A DNA stretch of 64,000 nucleotides from Siphonodentalium dalli (GCA_032622095.1 CP136061.1:126988754-127052753), one strand, 5' to 3'; shown: positions 23,712 to 34,949, numbered from the stretch's first letter. Made by a program: numbers and translations. Notes: generated from the letters alone by a model not told the origin.

Positions 23712-26700
23712 CTGTGAATACACGAAAACCAACTTTATTATAGGGTTGCCTATAAAATAGCGGGATAATAACTTGTTTTTCATTTCTTTGTATGCGGAGT
23801 ATATCTGAGCTAAAAATCCAGATGTTATTGAGAATTAAGAAAAGTTCCAACACTAACCATTCACATTGGTTGTCTAACATACAATGTGGCCTTATTCTAA
23901 ACATATAACCACTGCACAAAAATGGTGACAAGCATGATCCAAATAATTATAGGCCAATTGCCCTTAGTAGCTATTTTGGCAAACTTTTCAATAAGGTCTT
24001 AAACACGAGAATAAATTCCCATTTGGAAGACAATGGTCCCATAAGTGATAATCAATTTGGATTCAGAAAGCAACGAAGCACGATTGACAGTGTGTTCATT
24101 TTACGAACGATAATTAACAAGTACAAAACAATTAAAAACCTATGTATGCTGTGTTTGTGGACTTTCGGAAAACTTTTGACTCAGTAGATATGTCGATACT
24201 GTTTGAAAAACTTAAAAGGATTGGAATACACGGGCAACTTTTGAGGATTTTATCTTCGTTATACGCCTCAAGTTATTATTCAGTCAAAATGTCTGCCAGT
24301 ATTGGTCCCTCAATTCTATCGACTTTTGCGTTAGACAAGGGTATTCCTTGTCACCGACATTATTCAAAGTTTTCATAGATGATATAAGTTCAATTTTTGA
24401 CAGATGATATAAGTTCAATCTCTGCCGCTCACTAAATCATCTCCTTTTTGCAGATGATTTGGTAATGTTCTCGGAATCACCAAGTGGTTTACAAACATGT
24501 ATTAAACAATTAGAAGAATATGCAATAAATAATCATCTTCAAATAAATCTGAGAAAAAAAAAATGCATGGCCTTTCGACAACGTAAAGTGAAAACAGATA
24601 CTTTATACCATATTGGCGAAATACAATTGGAAATGGCAGACGAGTATACATACTTAGGTATTACATTAAGTTCTACTGGGAGGATGACAAAACACAGGAA
24701 AACATAAGTTCAAAAGAAGTAAAAGCTATGTTTTTCTTAACACATTTAATAAAGTCACGGATAAACTTAACTCTAAGTACAAATTGTAAGTTATTCGATA
24801 AACTTATTAAACCCATTCCGTTATATGGTTGTGAAGTTTGGTCAGCCGATCTAAATTTTCGTTGTACTGATAATTATGTAAACGAATATTAGGTATAAAC
24901 CAGAAAGCATCTAACTATGCTTCTAGAGCCGAGCTATAGGTCGGTTCCCAATAACCAATGAGGCGATTGTTCAGATTTTCAAATATATGAGTAGAATTTC
25001 GCAAATAAAAGTTACAGGTATACTTTCTGATTCATTCTCTGAATCACTAAACTGTACATTACCCAACACTTGGATTCAAATTTTAGCAACATATAACATA
25101 AAAGTTAATAACATCTGAAAACCAATTGCAAATGACAAATATATAGCGAATGATTTGAAATCAAGACACATCGAGAAATTTATACACGATATATACGATG
25201 GTGATATAAGCTTCGTACGTATAGATCTATTAAGGATAAGTATATAATGGAACCTTTCCACGATGCAACGAAGCGCGAGAAATGTTTACAAGACTTTGTA
25301 TTAGTAATCACAATATGGAAATAGAAAAAGGTAGACATAAACAACCGAAAATTCCAGTTCAAAACAGATTGTGTACAATGTGCGATCAGGCACGTGTTGA
25401 AACTGAATATCATTTTGTTATCGAGTGTAGTGCATACTCTTAACTCAGGGCAAGATTATTTCGAGTTATTCAAGAAAATAACGGTGAATTTTGAAAAATG
25501 AGCGATTTTGAAAAATTTCAAACGATTATGAGAAATTATGATGCAAAGTTATAAATACCGTATGCAACATGATCCGGTTGTTCTTTCTCAGAAGGGGGTC
25601 TTTGAAAGTTTAGTAAATTATAGTGATAAACCTGAGAAGTTATTGATGGTCGTTGAATGACGATGCATTGCATCAAACAGTTACATTGAACACAATTTAT
25701 GATCGTTTGTATTTACATGTTTTAAGTTTTAATTCATTATGTAACTTGCAACTGCATATATATCTGGTTTATTGCAATAAATAGTCTATTCTATTTTTTA
25801 TTTCTGTGTTCGCAGCATATCAGCATAGATCAGAATACTATATGCATTGAGCAATGTTCAGAAATTAACCCTCCTGGGATCATGTTTTAATTGAAAATCA
25901 TGGGGTGGGGCATATTTTAATTAGTTTATTTGACCCTCGTGGGACTATATTTTATTTACCCCCCCCATAAACCATAGTTTAAACAACACTGATGACACCA
26001 TATTTTAATTTTAATTAACCCTCATAATGGACCATATTTTAACTTTAATTAACCCGCATGTTACCATATTTAATTGACCTACATGTACCATATTTCAATT
26101 AACCCCCATGGGTCCATATCTGTATTAACCCTCATGGGACCATATTTCAATTAACCCTGATCGGTTATGGGACCATATTTTAATTAACAATCATATTACC
26201 GGTTTAATTAACCCTCATGTGACCATATTTTAATTTACCGTCATCGGACCATATTTTAGTTAACCCTCTCTGGATGTGACCACATTTTAATTAACCCTCA
26301 TGTGAACATACATGTATTTTAATTAACCCTCATGAGAGACCATATATTTTCAAAGTTGATATCAAGAGTACATTACCTGAGGCTATTCTTAGATCACAAT
26401 TACACCCTTTTATGGTGTAGATCGGCAAGTATATCGGGCCCTGTTGTAGGGGGCGATGTACTAAAAGTGATTAAAACGTACTTAGTATTTGCGTACTTGG
26501 ATGGACTTAATGTGAGTAAAAACGCCTCGGTATTTGCGTACTTGAACCATGTAATGAAGATCGACAAGTTTGGCCTGAATATTATTCTGCATGCTATTTC
26601 GTGCACTATTCAGACCTCTAATTCAATAGAAATTAGAACAGGTATTTGCGTACTTGGATGGACTAAATGTGAACAGAAACGTACTCGGTGTTGCGCAATT

Positions 26701-27821
26701 GAACATTGTAACGAAGATTGAGAGCTTCTTGCCTGATTATTATGCTACATGTTATTGCATGCACTATTCATATGTCTATTTCAATAGCAATTAGAACAAA
26801 TAACAAGGAAAAGATACATGCCAGTCGAAAACAATTCAGATGTCGTACATGTATATAAGAGAATCGAGAAACCAACAGTATAGTGTGTTTGTCGCGAGCT
26901 GGCAGCGCTTCAACATAATAATGTGTCCATCGTCAAGGCGTTCGTCACTTTGTTTGGCAATAGGAGTGTTGTATTGGTGTATCAATGCAATGACCGTTGC
27001 ATGTTTGACGATGAACATTTCAACTAATTGGAACGTATTCGCTCTTTGTGAACACATACACGTGACATATGGTGTGTAAATATTTCAACGATCGGGACAT
27101 AAATAGTATATGTCACCTCAAAGCGACATACAAGATTCACGAGTTTCAAAAATTAAAACATCAAAATTTCAACAACAAACATAGTCTACAGAGACTTATT
27201 TGAATAATTGCCTTTCTTGTAAATATTTATTGATAATTATGTGGCTTCTATATATATATAAATCAAAGAATGAAACTATCCCATTTCAGTCTGAACGTCC
27301 GCTGTTGGGGACAAAAAATGGAATATTTCATATCAAAACAGACCAAGCATGGTGGCACTTAAATTACAAACAATGAAACATATTGAATTATAGTCGGAAA
27401 GTTCAAGACAATGGTATGAATTATAGTTAATGTTGATCAACATTGCCCAAGTGTTGATGCAGTTGAAATTCGAAAGCGAATAAACTTATTCGAGACATAT
27501 TGGCCAATTAAGTCACTGGTTTTATATACCTATTTTTGAAAACCCTCCGCCGGAATCATGCCACATGTTGGTGACTCCATCTCTTCCCTGAGACAGCAGC
27601 CTTCCATCGTCCAACGTGTCTAACCACAGGACACTACAGTCGTTGTGTGCATCTAGTCTGTATTTCGTCCGCCTTGTAGATTCATCCCACATGTGGACAA
27701 CCCCGTTCTGACATCCAGAAATAAGCCAGTTCCCAGACGTTTGCGAGAACAGAAGACTTGTTACTGGGGAATCCGTGCCGCGGAGGATGTAGAAAGGATC
27801 TGGAGGGTGGGGATTCTGCAT
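23071..27821 (-). CDS. GNB1L: GNB1L, WD40-repeat protein, two coding exons
   Basis: The exons are 27821-27530 and 23711-23071. They join in frame (exon 1 leaves one base, exon 2 supplies two) to give 310 residues; the human protein is 327. The donor is AATAG|GTATAT and the acceptor TTCACAG|GTGCG. Exon 1 reads P-P-D-P-F-Y-I-L-R-G then L-I-S-G-C-Q-N-G-V-V-H-M-W and L-L-S-Q-G-R-D. Exon 2 holds V-G-Y-E-N-G-S-I-M-L-W-D, G-I-S-G-S and S-D-D-S-L-I-S-L-W-D-V-Y-K. These are landmarks of GNB1L, including the start and end. The family is a seven-bladed beta-propeller related to yeast Asa1; it works with the TTT co-chaperone in PIKK kinase stability (family knowledge). I chose the ATG at 27821 because an upstream in-frame GTG is not a start and TTCATTTCAG directly before the ATG looks like a 5' UTR acceptor. 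Confidence 0.88.
23935..25795 (+). pseudogene. 5'-truncated LINE with decayed reverse transcriptase
   Basis: It lies in the GNB1L intron, antisense to the gene. Frames read D-P-N-N-Y-R-P-I-A-L then I-S-D-N-Q-F-G-F-R-K-Q-R-S-T (23935-24140), F-V-D-F-R-K-T-F-D-S-V-D (24142-24378), A-D-D-L-V-M-F-S-E-S with Y-L-G-I-T-L-S-S-T-G (24450-24707), Y-G-C-E-V-W (near 24825), and the C-x2-C / H-x4-C tail (25290-25440). These are the ordered RT blocks of a jockey/CR1-like non-LTR element. The usual A-D-D box is present, but frameshifts and stops separate the blocks. The 3' end is near CAATAAATAGTCTATTC at 25780. Confidence 0.85.
25870..26345 (+). repeat. Minisatellite in the GNB1L intron
   Basis: Roughly 14 degenerate copies of a ~27-35-bp unit occur with core CATATTTTAATTAACCCTCA. 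The unit is AT-rich, with variable insertions between copies. Confidence 0.8.
26478..26800 (+). repeat. ~160-bp tandem duplication in the GNB1L intron
   Basis: Two diverged copies start at TATTTGCGTACTTGGATGGA (26488 and 26642) and each ends near a run of the type TCAATAGAAATTAGAACA. Their 129-codon open frame has no domain. Confidence 0.7.
26801..27529. other. Remainder of the GNB1L intron
   Basis: No exon or repeat could be recognised. The intron donor GTATAT lies at its right edge (27529). Confidence 0.3.
27530..27821 (-). CDS. GNB1L: GNB1L coding exon 1
   Basis: The exon is 292 bases, 97 codons plus one base, and encodes the N-terminal proline-rich start and the first WD40 blades. The intron behind it is 3818 bp. 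Confidence 0.85.
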
Positions 27822-27952
27822 CTGAAATGAACTCACTTCGTAATTATGTCTATATACTCAAATTCTACGAAGTGGAATATTTGCAGTGATATTAAAGCGT
27901 CATTTGACCCTCGTATGGATGGTTTTGTCCTTAAAGGGAAATAATTAAGTGT

Positions 27953-28880
27953 CAGACGCACGTTTTGCCAAAATTTCATGGTAATTAAAAATGGATTTCC
28001 TCAAACTGTCAGGAATTGTTTTGTTAAATTTGGAACAAGCGATTATTGTGACACATTATTTAAGAACAATTGGATATTATAGCCACCTTCACGTTATGGC
28101 ATGAAAAATATTTATAATTTCGCTGTTTTCAGATACCAAGAACTCGTGTAAAATAGATATGTGCGGTTCATATATCAATTATATTATATCATGAGAGGAG
28201 ACTTAATTATTCTTGATTCGTGAAATTTAATGATTATTTTCATTTAGAAAGGCGACTACCCATAAATAATTTTCTATATTTGAGAATTTTCATGACATGC
28301 CTGTTGACCAATGAACAATTGGGCTGAGATGAGTTCTGGGTCATGGTGTTCATAACCAAGTTAAAGCTGACCACCAAAGCGGCAGTCACACGAAGTTACC
28401 CGAAGTGTGTATTTTTCTTCCTGCTAATAATGTAAACAATGGCTGCCACAAGGCACAAGACGTATTCCAATTTACATCCTTTCCTTGGTTAGTAGAAACG
28501 TGTTATTTTCAGGACACTAAATCGTCTTTTCAATGAAGTATGCTACAGAATTTAATAGAAATAAGTAATAATGATCATGATTGTAACTGTCAGCTGGTCA
28601 GTGTCTGCTGAGTTTTTAAAGTGCACCTATCTGCCTATTATGTTGAAATGATGTTTTTCAATGATACATGCCACATCATACATCATACACGCTCTGTAGC
28701 CCCCAAACATGGTTACAGTGACTGTTTTGTCATCTCTTAATAATTGCTCAGGTTCTACATGAAGACGAAGATGATGATACGTGAAATTCAGGAATTTTCG
28801 CCAGTTAGATCCAGACTAATTCTTTATTGAAAATATCTTGCCATTTTTGGCTGGATTTATGTACAACGTGCGTCCCCCTT
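27953..28880 (+). mobile_element. MITE family R4, long copy
   Basis: The ends carry GTCAGACGCACGTT and its complement AACGTGCGTC. Internal sequence matches 58329-58604 in reverse: near 28030 the AAGCGATTATTGTG block, near 28835-28865 the TTTTTGGCTGGATTTATG block. It lies just upstream of GNB1L, so it may overlap that gene's promoter. Confidence 0.5.
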
Positions 28881-29872
28881 AACTTAGTTGGCAAGAAGAC
28901 AGTTAATGACTGTTTAGACGCCAGTCAGTCTAGAGAGATCAATAAATAATATGCCCTTTAAAGTCTAAACCACATACTATACGATTCTAATGTATTTAAA
29001 TGCATTCTGATTCACTCTCACTCAAACCAAGTTAGTTTTCTAAACTGTATTTAATTCGTTTCGCAAAACCCATTTGGTCAAATATTGAGATAAACCACGA
29101 TGATCTCTCCTCGTCACAGGGCAGGGAAACCTAATTGTTTCCGATTTACCAACATTCCTGGAAATATGTTGCCGACTTGTAACCATGGTGCCAGCCATCA
29201 TCAAGAACCAGAAAGACAGAATCTTTACAAAGTTCAGGAAGCTGTTTATGCAGTTTATGTGCAAATAATGGGACGAAACTCATATTTGTACTTGGCCTGT
29301 ATTTTTTGTCTGAGAAACACATACCAACGTTTGGTTCTGATAAAATAATCCAAACGGGGTTATCGGTCGGAGACAAAAATGTTATGAAATTGGGTAAATT
29401 CTAAGTCGTAAAATAAAAAATACATAGGAAACGCTCTGTTATCTTTAATCGTTTTATTAATTAGCTACAGGTTATCTGCCGCAATAAGTAGAAAGCTGCC
29501 CGCATCATACGTAACAAAAAGTCGGTCAATAAGTAGAAAACGCGGTGAAACTCACCGGTAATTGGCATTCCGTAGTACTATCTTTGATCATAGCGAACCA
29601 CGTATTTAGCTCGGCAAAAAATATTAGTTCTACCGAATATTGTTTAACCTCCTTGCAAGATTCATTCTCGGTGAGTTTTAAAATTTGAATTTATCACATA
29701 ATTAACCCACAAAACAGCTTCATAATTATTGGTAAGACACATGTGTAATATTAGCGCGTGCAATGACGTCACGCCATTATTTAAATGACTATGCGGTTGC
29801 TGAAGTTTATGATTCTTGTTTTACTTCCAGTTGCTTCGCGTTTATTTGATCACGTGATAAAAGGTATCTCAA
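28881..29872. other. No gene seen
   Basis: Overlapping open frames around 29040-29376 on both strands show no domain and are treated as chance. Confidence 0.3.
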
Positions 29873-29997
29873 ACTCGTTCTATTTTATACGTAATTTACC
29901 AACCTCGTCCAGTAAATTCTATTTGAGCCTCGGTAAACCTCGGCTAAAATCGAATTTAGTGAACTCGGATGATAAATTTCGTATAAAATAGAAACTC
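29873..29997. repeat. Diverged ~125-bp palindrome
   Basis: The arms start at ACTCGTTCTATTTTATACG and end at CGTATAAAATAGAAACTC. The centre has CCTCGG words in the same layout as the palindrome at 32522-32655, to which it is related. Confidence 0.65.
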
Positions 29998-30119
29998 ATG
30001 TGAGATCCTCTATATATCAGTACTATTAACGAGCTGATGCGCCACACTGACCGTTAGAGGCCAGGCCAATACGACATACCTCGGCCAATTTGGAAACAAC
30101 CAATTAATAACATATAATA

Positions 30120-30600
30120 TTACATGATCCTAACCTTATTCAATTCAATAAACCATTCTATAAATTGTAACATTAAACGTTCGTTTAATAACAGTAAATA
30201 GTGCCAGGTGACCTTTGACTTCCGGTCTGTTTACGCTACGTACGTCTCCAAATACTATAGCTTCCAATATTTTTCCAACAAACTCTGATGAAGAGTTTGA
30301 AATGTTAGTTCATTAATTATATGCCATTAAATACGACACAGAGCCTTTATTTATCTGGGACTATTTTTTTAATTTACGCGGGCAAACAACGCACATGCAG
30401 TTATGTGAAACGTGATCGCATGCATCATAGAAGCCAATGTTAGTTCCACGTCCCATTTGTTGATTTAAGTATGTTTTATCGAGGTTTTGGATCATGTGAT
30501 AAATAGAATCTACAACTCGTCCCTTTATATCCGAATTTACAAAACTCGTCCAGTAAATTATGTATAAACAGGGGACTCGCTGTAAATCCTCTATATCTAT
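30120..30600 (+). repeat. Repeat R3, copy 1 (collapsed palindrome at its end)
   Basis: The repeat aligns with 32125-32670 through words such as CAGGTGACCTTTGACTTCCG and CTTCCAATATTTTTCCAACA. Its end matches the left arm of the palindrome at 32522-32655, then jumps to the far end of the right arm, so the centre is missing. Confidence 0.75.
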
Positions 30601-30713
30601 ATATGGAACTCATTTTCAAGGCATGCTTCAACTAATATACTGCCCAAAAACGCATACATGTAACTCGAAATATCAAAACATCTGGTGCTGCACAATTTCA
30701 CTTAAAAGTATTT

Positions 30714-31246
30714 TTAAAGGCACGGGCGGCGTTCGTTGCAGAAATATTCATATTTGTTCAAATCGCCATCAACGGAAGGAATATTAAAATATATATAGTT
30801 TTGTTCATATGCCAAACATAATCAGCGCGTAAATAGCATATTGTCATCAAGACGTACGACGGTGTACGTAAACAAGAACCTGCTCGTGTTACATACGTAT
30901 CGCTTCTGTTTACATAACACAGAGCAATTATATTGGTTAATCACACACAGATGTTATAAACGCTCTTTATTATTTCCATATATGGAAAACAGTAACAAAT
31001 AACGCTCTTTATGTTTACCATATCCGGATCTAAAAAAAAAAGCCAGGTTCTGTAACGTTTTTTGCTTTTATTTACACAACAAAGGAAAAACATTTGACAA
31101 TAACATACATAATGCCATATTTCTGATTGGTATAAGAACAAAGTCTGTCTATATTTTACTAATCTTTCTATTCTGTTTATGGCGGTTTTTGACGGAGCTG
31201 AATATCTTATCAGCATACCCACCGCCAACGCCGCCCGTATCTTTAA
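30714..31246 (+). mobile_element. TTAA-bounded MITE, family R2, best copy
   Basis: It is 533 bp. The left end is TTAAAGGCACGGGCGGCGTT, and the right end in reverse complement is TTAAAGATACGGGCGGCGTT, so the termini are inverted repeats bounded by TTAA. It contains the AACGCTCTTT pair at 30959 and 31001 with CCATATATGG (30976-30985) between them. No open frame of note. Confidence 0.8.
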
Positions 31247-31442
31247 AAGATAGAGTTCCATATAAAAAAACATTCAGCAAAAAATAAAAATAACTACATC
31301 TTATGTCCCGGTTCATGGAACATTATTGGTGAATATAATTATTTCCTTGTGACAGAAGCTCCTGTTTCCTGTTCTCTCTGACTCAAAATTAATATTTTAT
31401 CCCCAAATCTATACATAAAGTTCAGGGATGAGATATACCTCT

Positions 31443-31880
31443 TTAACCCTTTACCCAACAGAACGGCCCTGTGCCAATGCATTCTCTTATATATGCGAGT
31501 CGACCATAGGTCGCCTCGCATATATAAGTGAATGCATTGGCTTAACAGATATTAAAAATTATAAAATTGTCAAAGAATGTAGAAAAATATTATAAAAATT
31601 GTAAAAAAAATGTAAGAAAAAATTATAAAATTGTTAAAGAATGTAAGAAAAAATGGTAAAAAGTGCATTCTCTTATATATGCGAGGCGACCTATGGTCGA
31701 CTCGCATATATAAGAGAATGCATTGGCACAGGGCATAACTGTAACCATCACAATGTGGTCAATGAACCGGTTCCAATGATATCCATATTTGTATGGTGTT
31801 ATTGAGACAGACCGAAGATATTTTAGGCTGTTGAAGCTTTATTTGGGCGTTTTTGGCCGGTTTGTTGGGTAAAGGGTTAA
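31443..31880. mobile_element. piggyBac-type MITE with two internal palindromes
   Basis: It is 438 bp, bounded by TTAA on both sides, with perfect 18-bp termini TTAACCCTTTACCCAACA in inverted orientation. The CCC start and TTAA target are hallmarks of piggyBac-class elements. It contains two strong palindromes (31473-31541 and 31664-31727) built on CTCTTATATATGCGAG. Right behind it, 31877-31925 is a scrap of an inverted R2 end that shares the same TTAA. Confidence 0.85.
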
Positions 31881-32124
31881 AGATGCGGGCGGCGTTGGCG
31901 GTGGGTATGCTGTTAAAATATTTCTTAGAAAATTAGACTCCGGTTAGCCGAATGCCGAAGAAGATCGCCTGACACGTTTCTATATACAATTGTTGGAATC
32001 ACCAAACCTATATGCACAATACAATACAATAAATGTGGGGTGGGGTGTCAGCCATGATAAGTTGTAGATTCACAATTTATATTTTAAAAACGCATGGGAA
32101 ATAGAGATGTCAAGATATTTATTA

Positions 32125-32670
32125 TCCTACCCTTATTCCATTCAATAAACCCATTCTATAAAGTGTGATATTAAACGTTCGTTTAATAACAGAAAATAGT
32201 GCCAGGTGACCTTTGACTTCCGGTTTGTCGTCTGTTTACATTCTGTATGCTATGTCTCAAAATACTATGGCTTCCAATATTTTTCCAACAAACTATAATG
32301 AAGGAAGTGTTTGAAAAGATGTCATTAAATATACGCTATTAAATACGCCAAAGAGTCTTTATCTATCTGGGACTATACAAGGACAAACAACGCATAGTTA
32401 AGTGAAACCGTACTGAAACGTCATCGCATGCCTTATAGAAGCCGATGTTAGTTCGCGTCCTAATTGTTGATTTAAATATGTTTTGTTGAGGTATTGGATC
32501 ATGTAATAAATAGAATCTACAACTCGTCCCCAGTTTATAAATAGCGGAATTTACAAAACTCGTCCAGTAAATTAGGTCTGGACCTCGGCAAAGGCTCGGT
32601 CCAGACCTAATTTACTGGACGAGTTTTGTCAATTCCGTCATAAACTGGGGACGAGCTGTAGATCCTCTAT
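32125..32670 (+). repeat. Repeat R3, copy 2 (intact palindrome at its end)
   Basis: This is a direct copy of 30120-30600 about 2 kb away, ending in the intact 134-bp palindrome. Confidence 0.75.
32522..32655. repeat. Long palindrome, 134 bp
   Basis: The two ~60-bp arms are nearly perfect reverse complements (ACTCGTCCCCAGTTTAT at the left, ATAAACTGGGGACGAGCT at the right) around a CTCGGCAAAGGCTCGG centre. It would extrude as a cruciform or transcribe into a long hairpin. Confidence 0.9.
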
Positions 32671-32774
32671 ATAGTATGTACGTATTGTCCATGTATTGTC
32701 CGGAGTATATACAGTGTTTGGTCACGAACATTCTGCAAATAGAGTCATTAATTCAAGATAAATCTAACGTCATG

Positions 32775-33638
32775 TAGGGGAGACCCGGGCAAAGCGGATC
32801 ACGTAAGGTTTTCTTGTACAAAATGCAACCGGCAATCAGAAATATTAGCAGTCAGTTTCTAATCATGATGGCATAGCATTTGACGTAGGATGCATTCAGA
32901 TGCATCTATTGGTTTGGTTGCTATGGTGATTTTTAATTTTGATCCGCTTAGCCCGGCCTTCGGGCAAATCGGATCACCACACCGGGCAAAGCGGGTCAGC
33001 AAACGAATCCTTCTGAAAATGCAATACTACTCAACTAATCATATACTTTTCAGTTTTATTTATGACAACTATACATATTTATTGCAAATAATTAAAATCG
33101 GGTTTTTTCAAACATTCAAATTTTTCAATTATGGACATGCTCCGACAAGGCACGAGTTTTATCGACCCATCTTATTAAAATTGTCCAAATTCACTTAATC
33201 CACGCATGTGTACCGGAAGTTAGTCGTGTTATGAATGATCCGCTTTGTCCGATCCGCTTTGCCCATAGCACATCTTTTATAGTCCGGGGTATTACGAGGG
33301 TGTCCTATCGAATTTTAGCAAATTGACATATTGTCTTATTCCACACATGTATTGCCTAAGGCACCGACAACATTTATTCGTGTAGATGGATATGTGATCA
33401 TCGACCTGCGCAATAGATATGCGCAAACGCACAATAATTATAAATTTGGTAAAATCGTAAAATGTCGACGAAAATGTTCTACTGGGCTACAACATTTTAG
33501 TATACCTTGTTCTCTGTGGAAATGTATAAATACTAACCCAACACGAAACGACCTTATTCTAAAATACGGATAGATAAGGAATAATTTGATAGCATTGAAA
33601 TAATAAAGGTGATCGGCTTTGCCCGGGTCTTCCTAGGT
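32775..33638. mobile_element. DNA-transposon derivative with iterated CCGGGCAAAGCGG motifs
   Basis: The terminal inverted repeats start TAGGGGAGACCCGGGCAAAG on the left and, in reverse complement, TAGGAAGACCCGGGCAAAGC on the right; TA may be the target duplication. Subterminal copies of GGGCAAAKCGGATC lie at 32958-32998 and inverted at 33236-33268. The 102-codon frame inside has no transposase features. It is about 864 bp and non-autonomous. Confidence 0.75.
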
Positions 33639-34941
33639 CAACATGACCGCTTTCGCAGGTTGCTGCTTTCAGTAGAAGGATACGCACTACGTTCATGACT
33701 GAACTAGGGTCTTCCCTACTATATAACATCCATATGGGGGTTTGAAGCCTGAAATTATAGGCATATACCGGTACATGTATAATTGCTCGCTTCCCGGTTC
33801 CGGTGATGAAAATCAGTGGATAAATAGGTAATACGTCCTAACTTCTGACGGCCATAATTCACGAACGCCTATAAAGCAATTCAAACTGTAGAATTAGCAA
33901 TATTCGTCATGGAATATTAAAGAGCGTTTCTCGTTCAACAGTTCCCAATATGGTAAATATAAAGAGCGTTTAGCTCACTGAACTGATCGAACTGAATTTT
34001 AAAAGCTCGGAAATTTCTATGATTTTAGCAAGTTTCAGAGTACATAAGTTATCACGCATGTATTTCTCGACCTAGCTATCATTTCCGTATATATGAACAC
34101 GTCAATTCCCAACACTGAGACCGCTGAGCTTACCGTGAAGTCATGCGAGAGGGCTGATGAGTTGGGAGGTTCAGATAGTGCTGTGTTGAAAATATAATAA
34201 CAACTATCCACACATCAATGTTTCACAATTCTTTTTCTGTCAGACAAGTTTTCAGAATTCGTAATGAAAATATGAGCAAGTAATGAGCTATATGTGGGGT
34301 AATATGAATGCCTGGTATGCCGACACAATCATAGCAAATGGTGTCCATATTTAATATCATAATTAAGCTAGGGCACTTATATAATTAAACCAGGTTCAGG
34401 TAGTTTGTTTTTAAATTTGTTTCGCCATACATGTAAACTATATCAAAAGCGACATACTGGTGATTAACATTCGGTTGTCTGATGTTTTTGCGAACAGATA
34501 ACATTTTAGTAAAAATGCACCAAAATTCACTTTGACGTCAATTTTTTTTTTAATTCGTTAACCGATCAGTAACTTGCCCTATTTTAGTGGGAACCGCAAT
34601 GTGTACATGGAAATTGAATGCATGACTCAAACAAATCAGGCCGAATCATTGGATCGCATTGCGGTGCCCATATTCCCATAGTGACATGATAGTGTCCATA
34701 CGTACTACGTTAAATACCGCGCTTTAATACCCTAATTATTGGGGCAATAAAATGTTTTGATTCCGGAAAATCGAGGGGTCTTCGGCCAACACACACAACA
34801 TCTCCGAGAACTGCGAATGCGACTTGCCGGGCAATATTTATTTAATCTAACAAATGGTGAAACAGACTATATCGGTCTGGTATTCAATCAATGTTGGACA
34901 CAAAATTTTAATACCAGCCTAACACGTCAAAGCGCCAGTGG
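33639..34941. other. Intergenic, upstream of the stress-protein gene
   Basis: No gene is seen. It holds the AAAGAGCGTT pair at 33919-33928 and 33961-33970, exactly 42 bp apart, outside any recognised R2 copy. The short frame at 34757-34948 has no domain. Confidence 0.35.
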
Positions 34942-34949
34942 TATTTAAA
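34942..34949 (+). promoter_or_regulatory. Candidate TATA-like box of the USP gene
   Basis: TATTTAAA lies 51-58 bases before the start codon. It would fit a short 5' UTR of some 25 nt, but nothing else in the sequence confirms it. Confidence 0.25.

Noticed and set aside
23712-23931. Upstream extension of the GNB1L exon-2 open frame
   Set aside because: A good acceptor at 23712 restores phase with exon 1, and the extension shares nothing with GNB1L.
26332-26721. 129-codon frame in the GNB1L intron
   Set aside because: It spans a satellite end and a tandem duplication, and no domain or splice support was seen.
29040-29376. Three overlapping frames of 74-82 codons
   Set aside because: They lie on both strands with no domain, no splice signals and no conservation to judge by.
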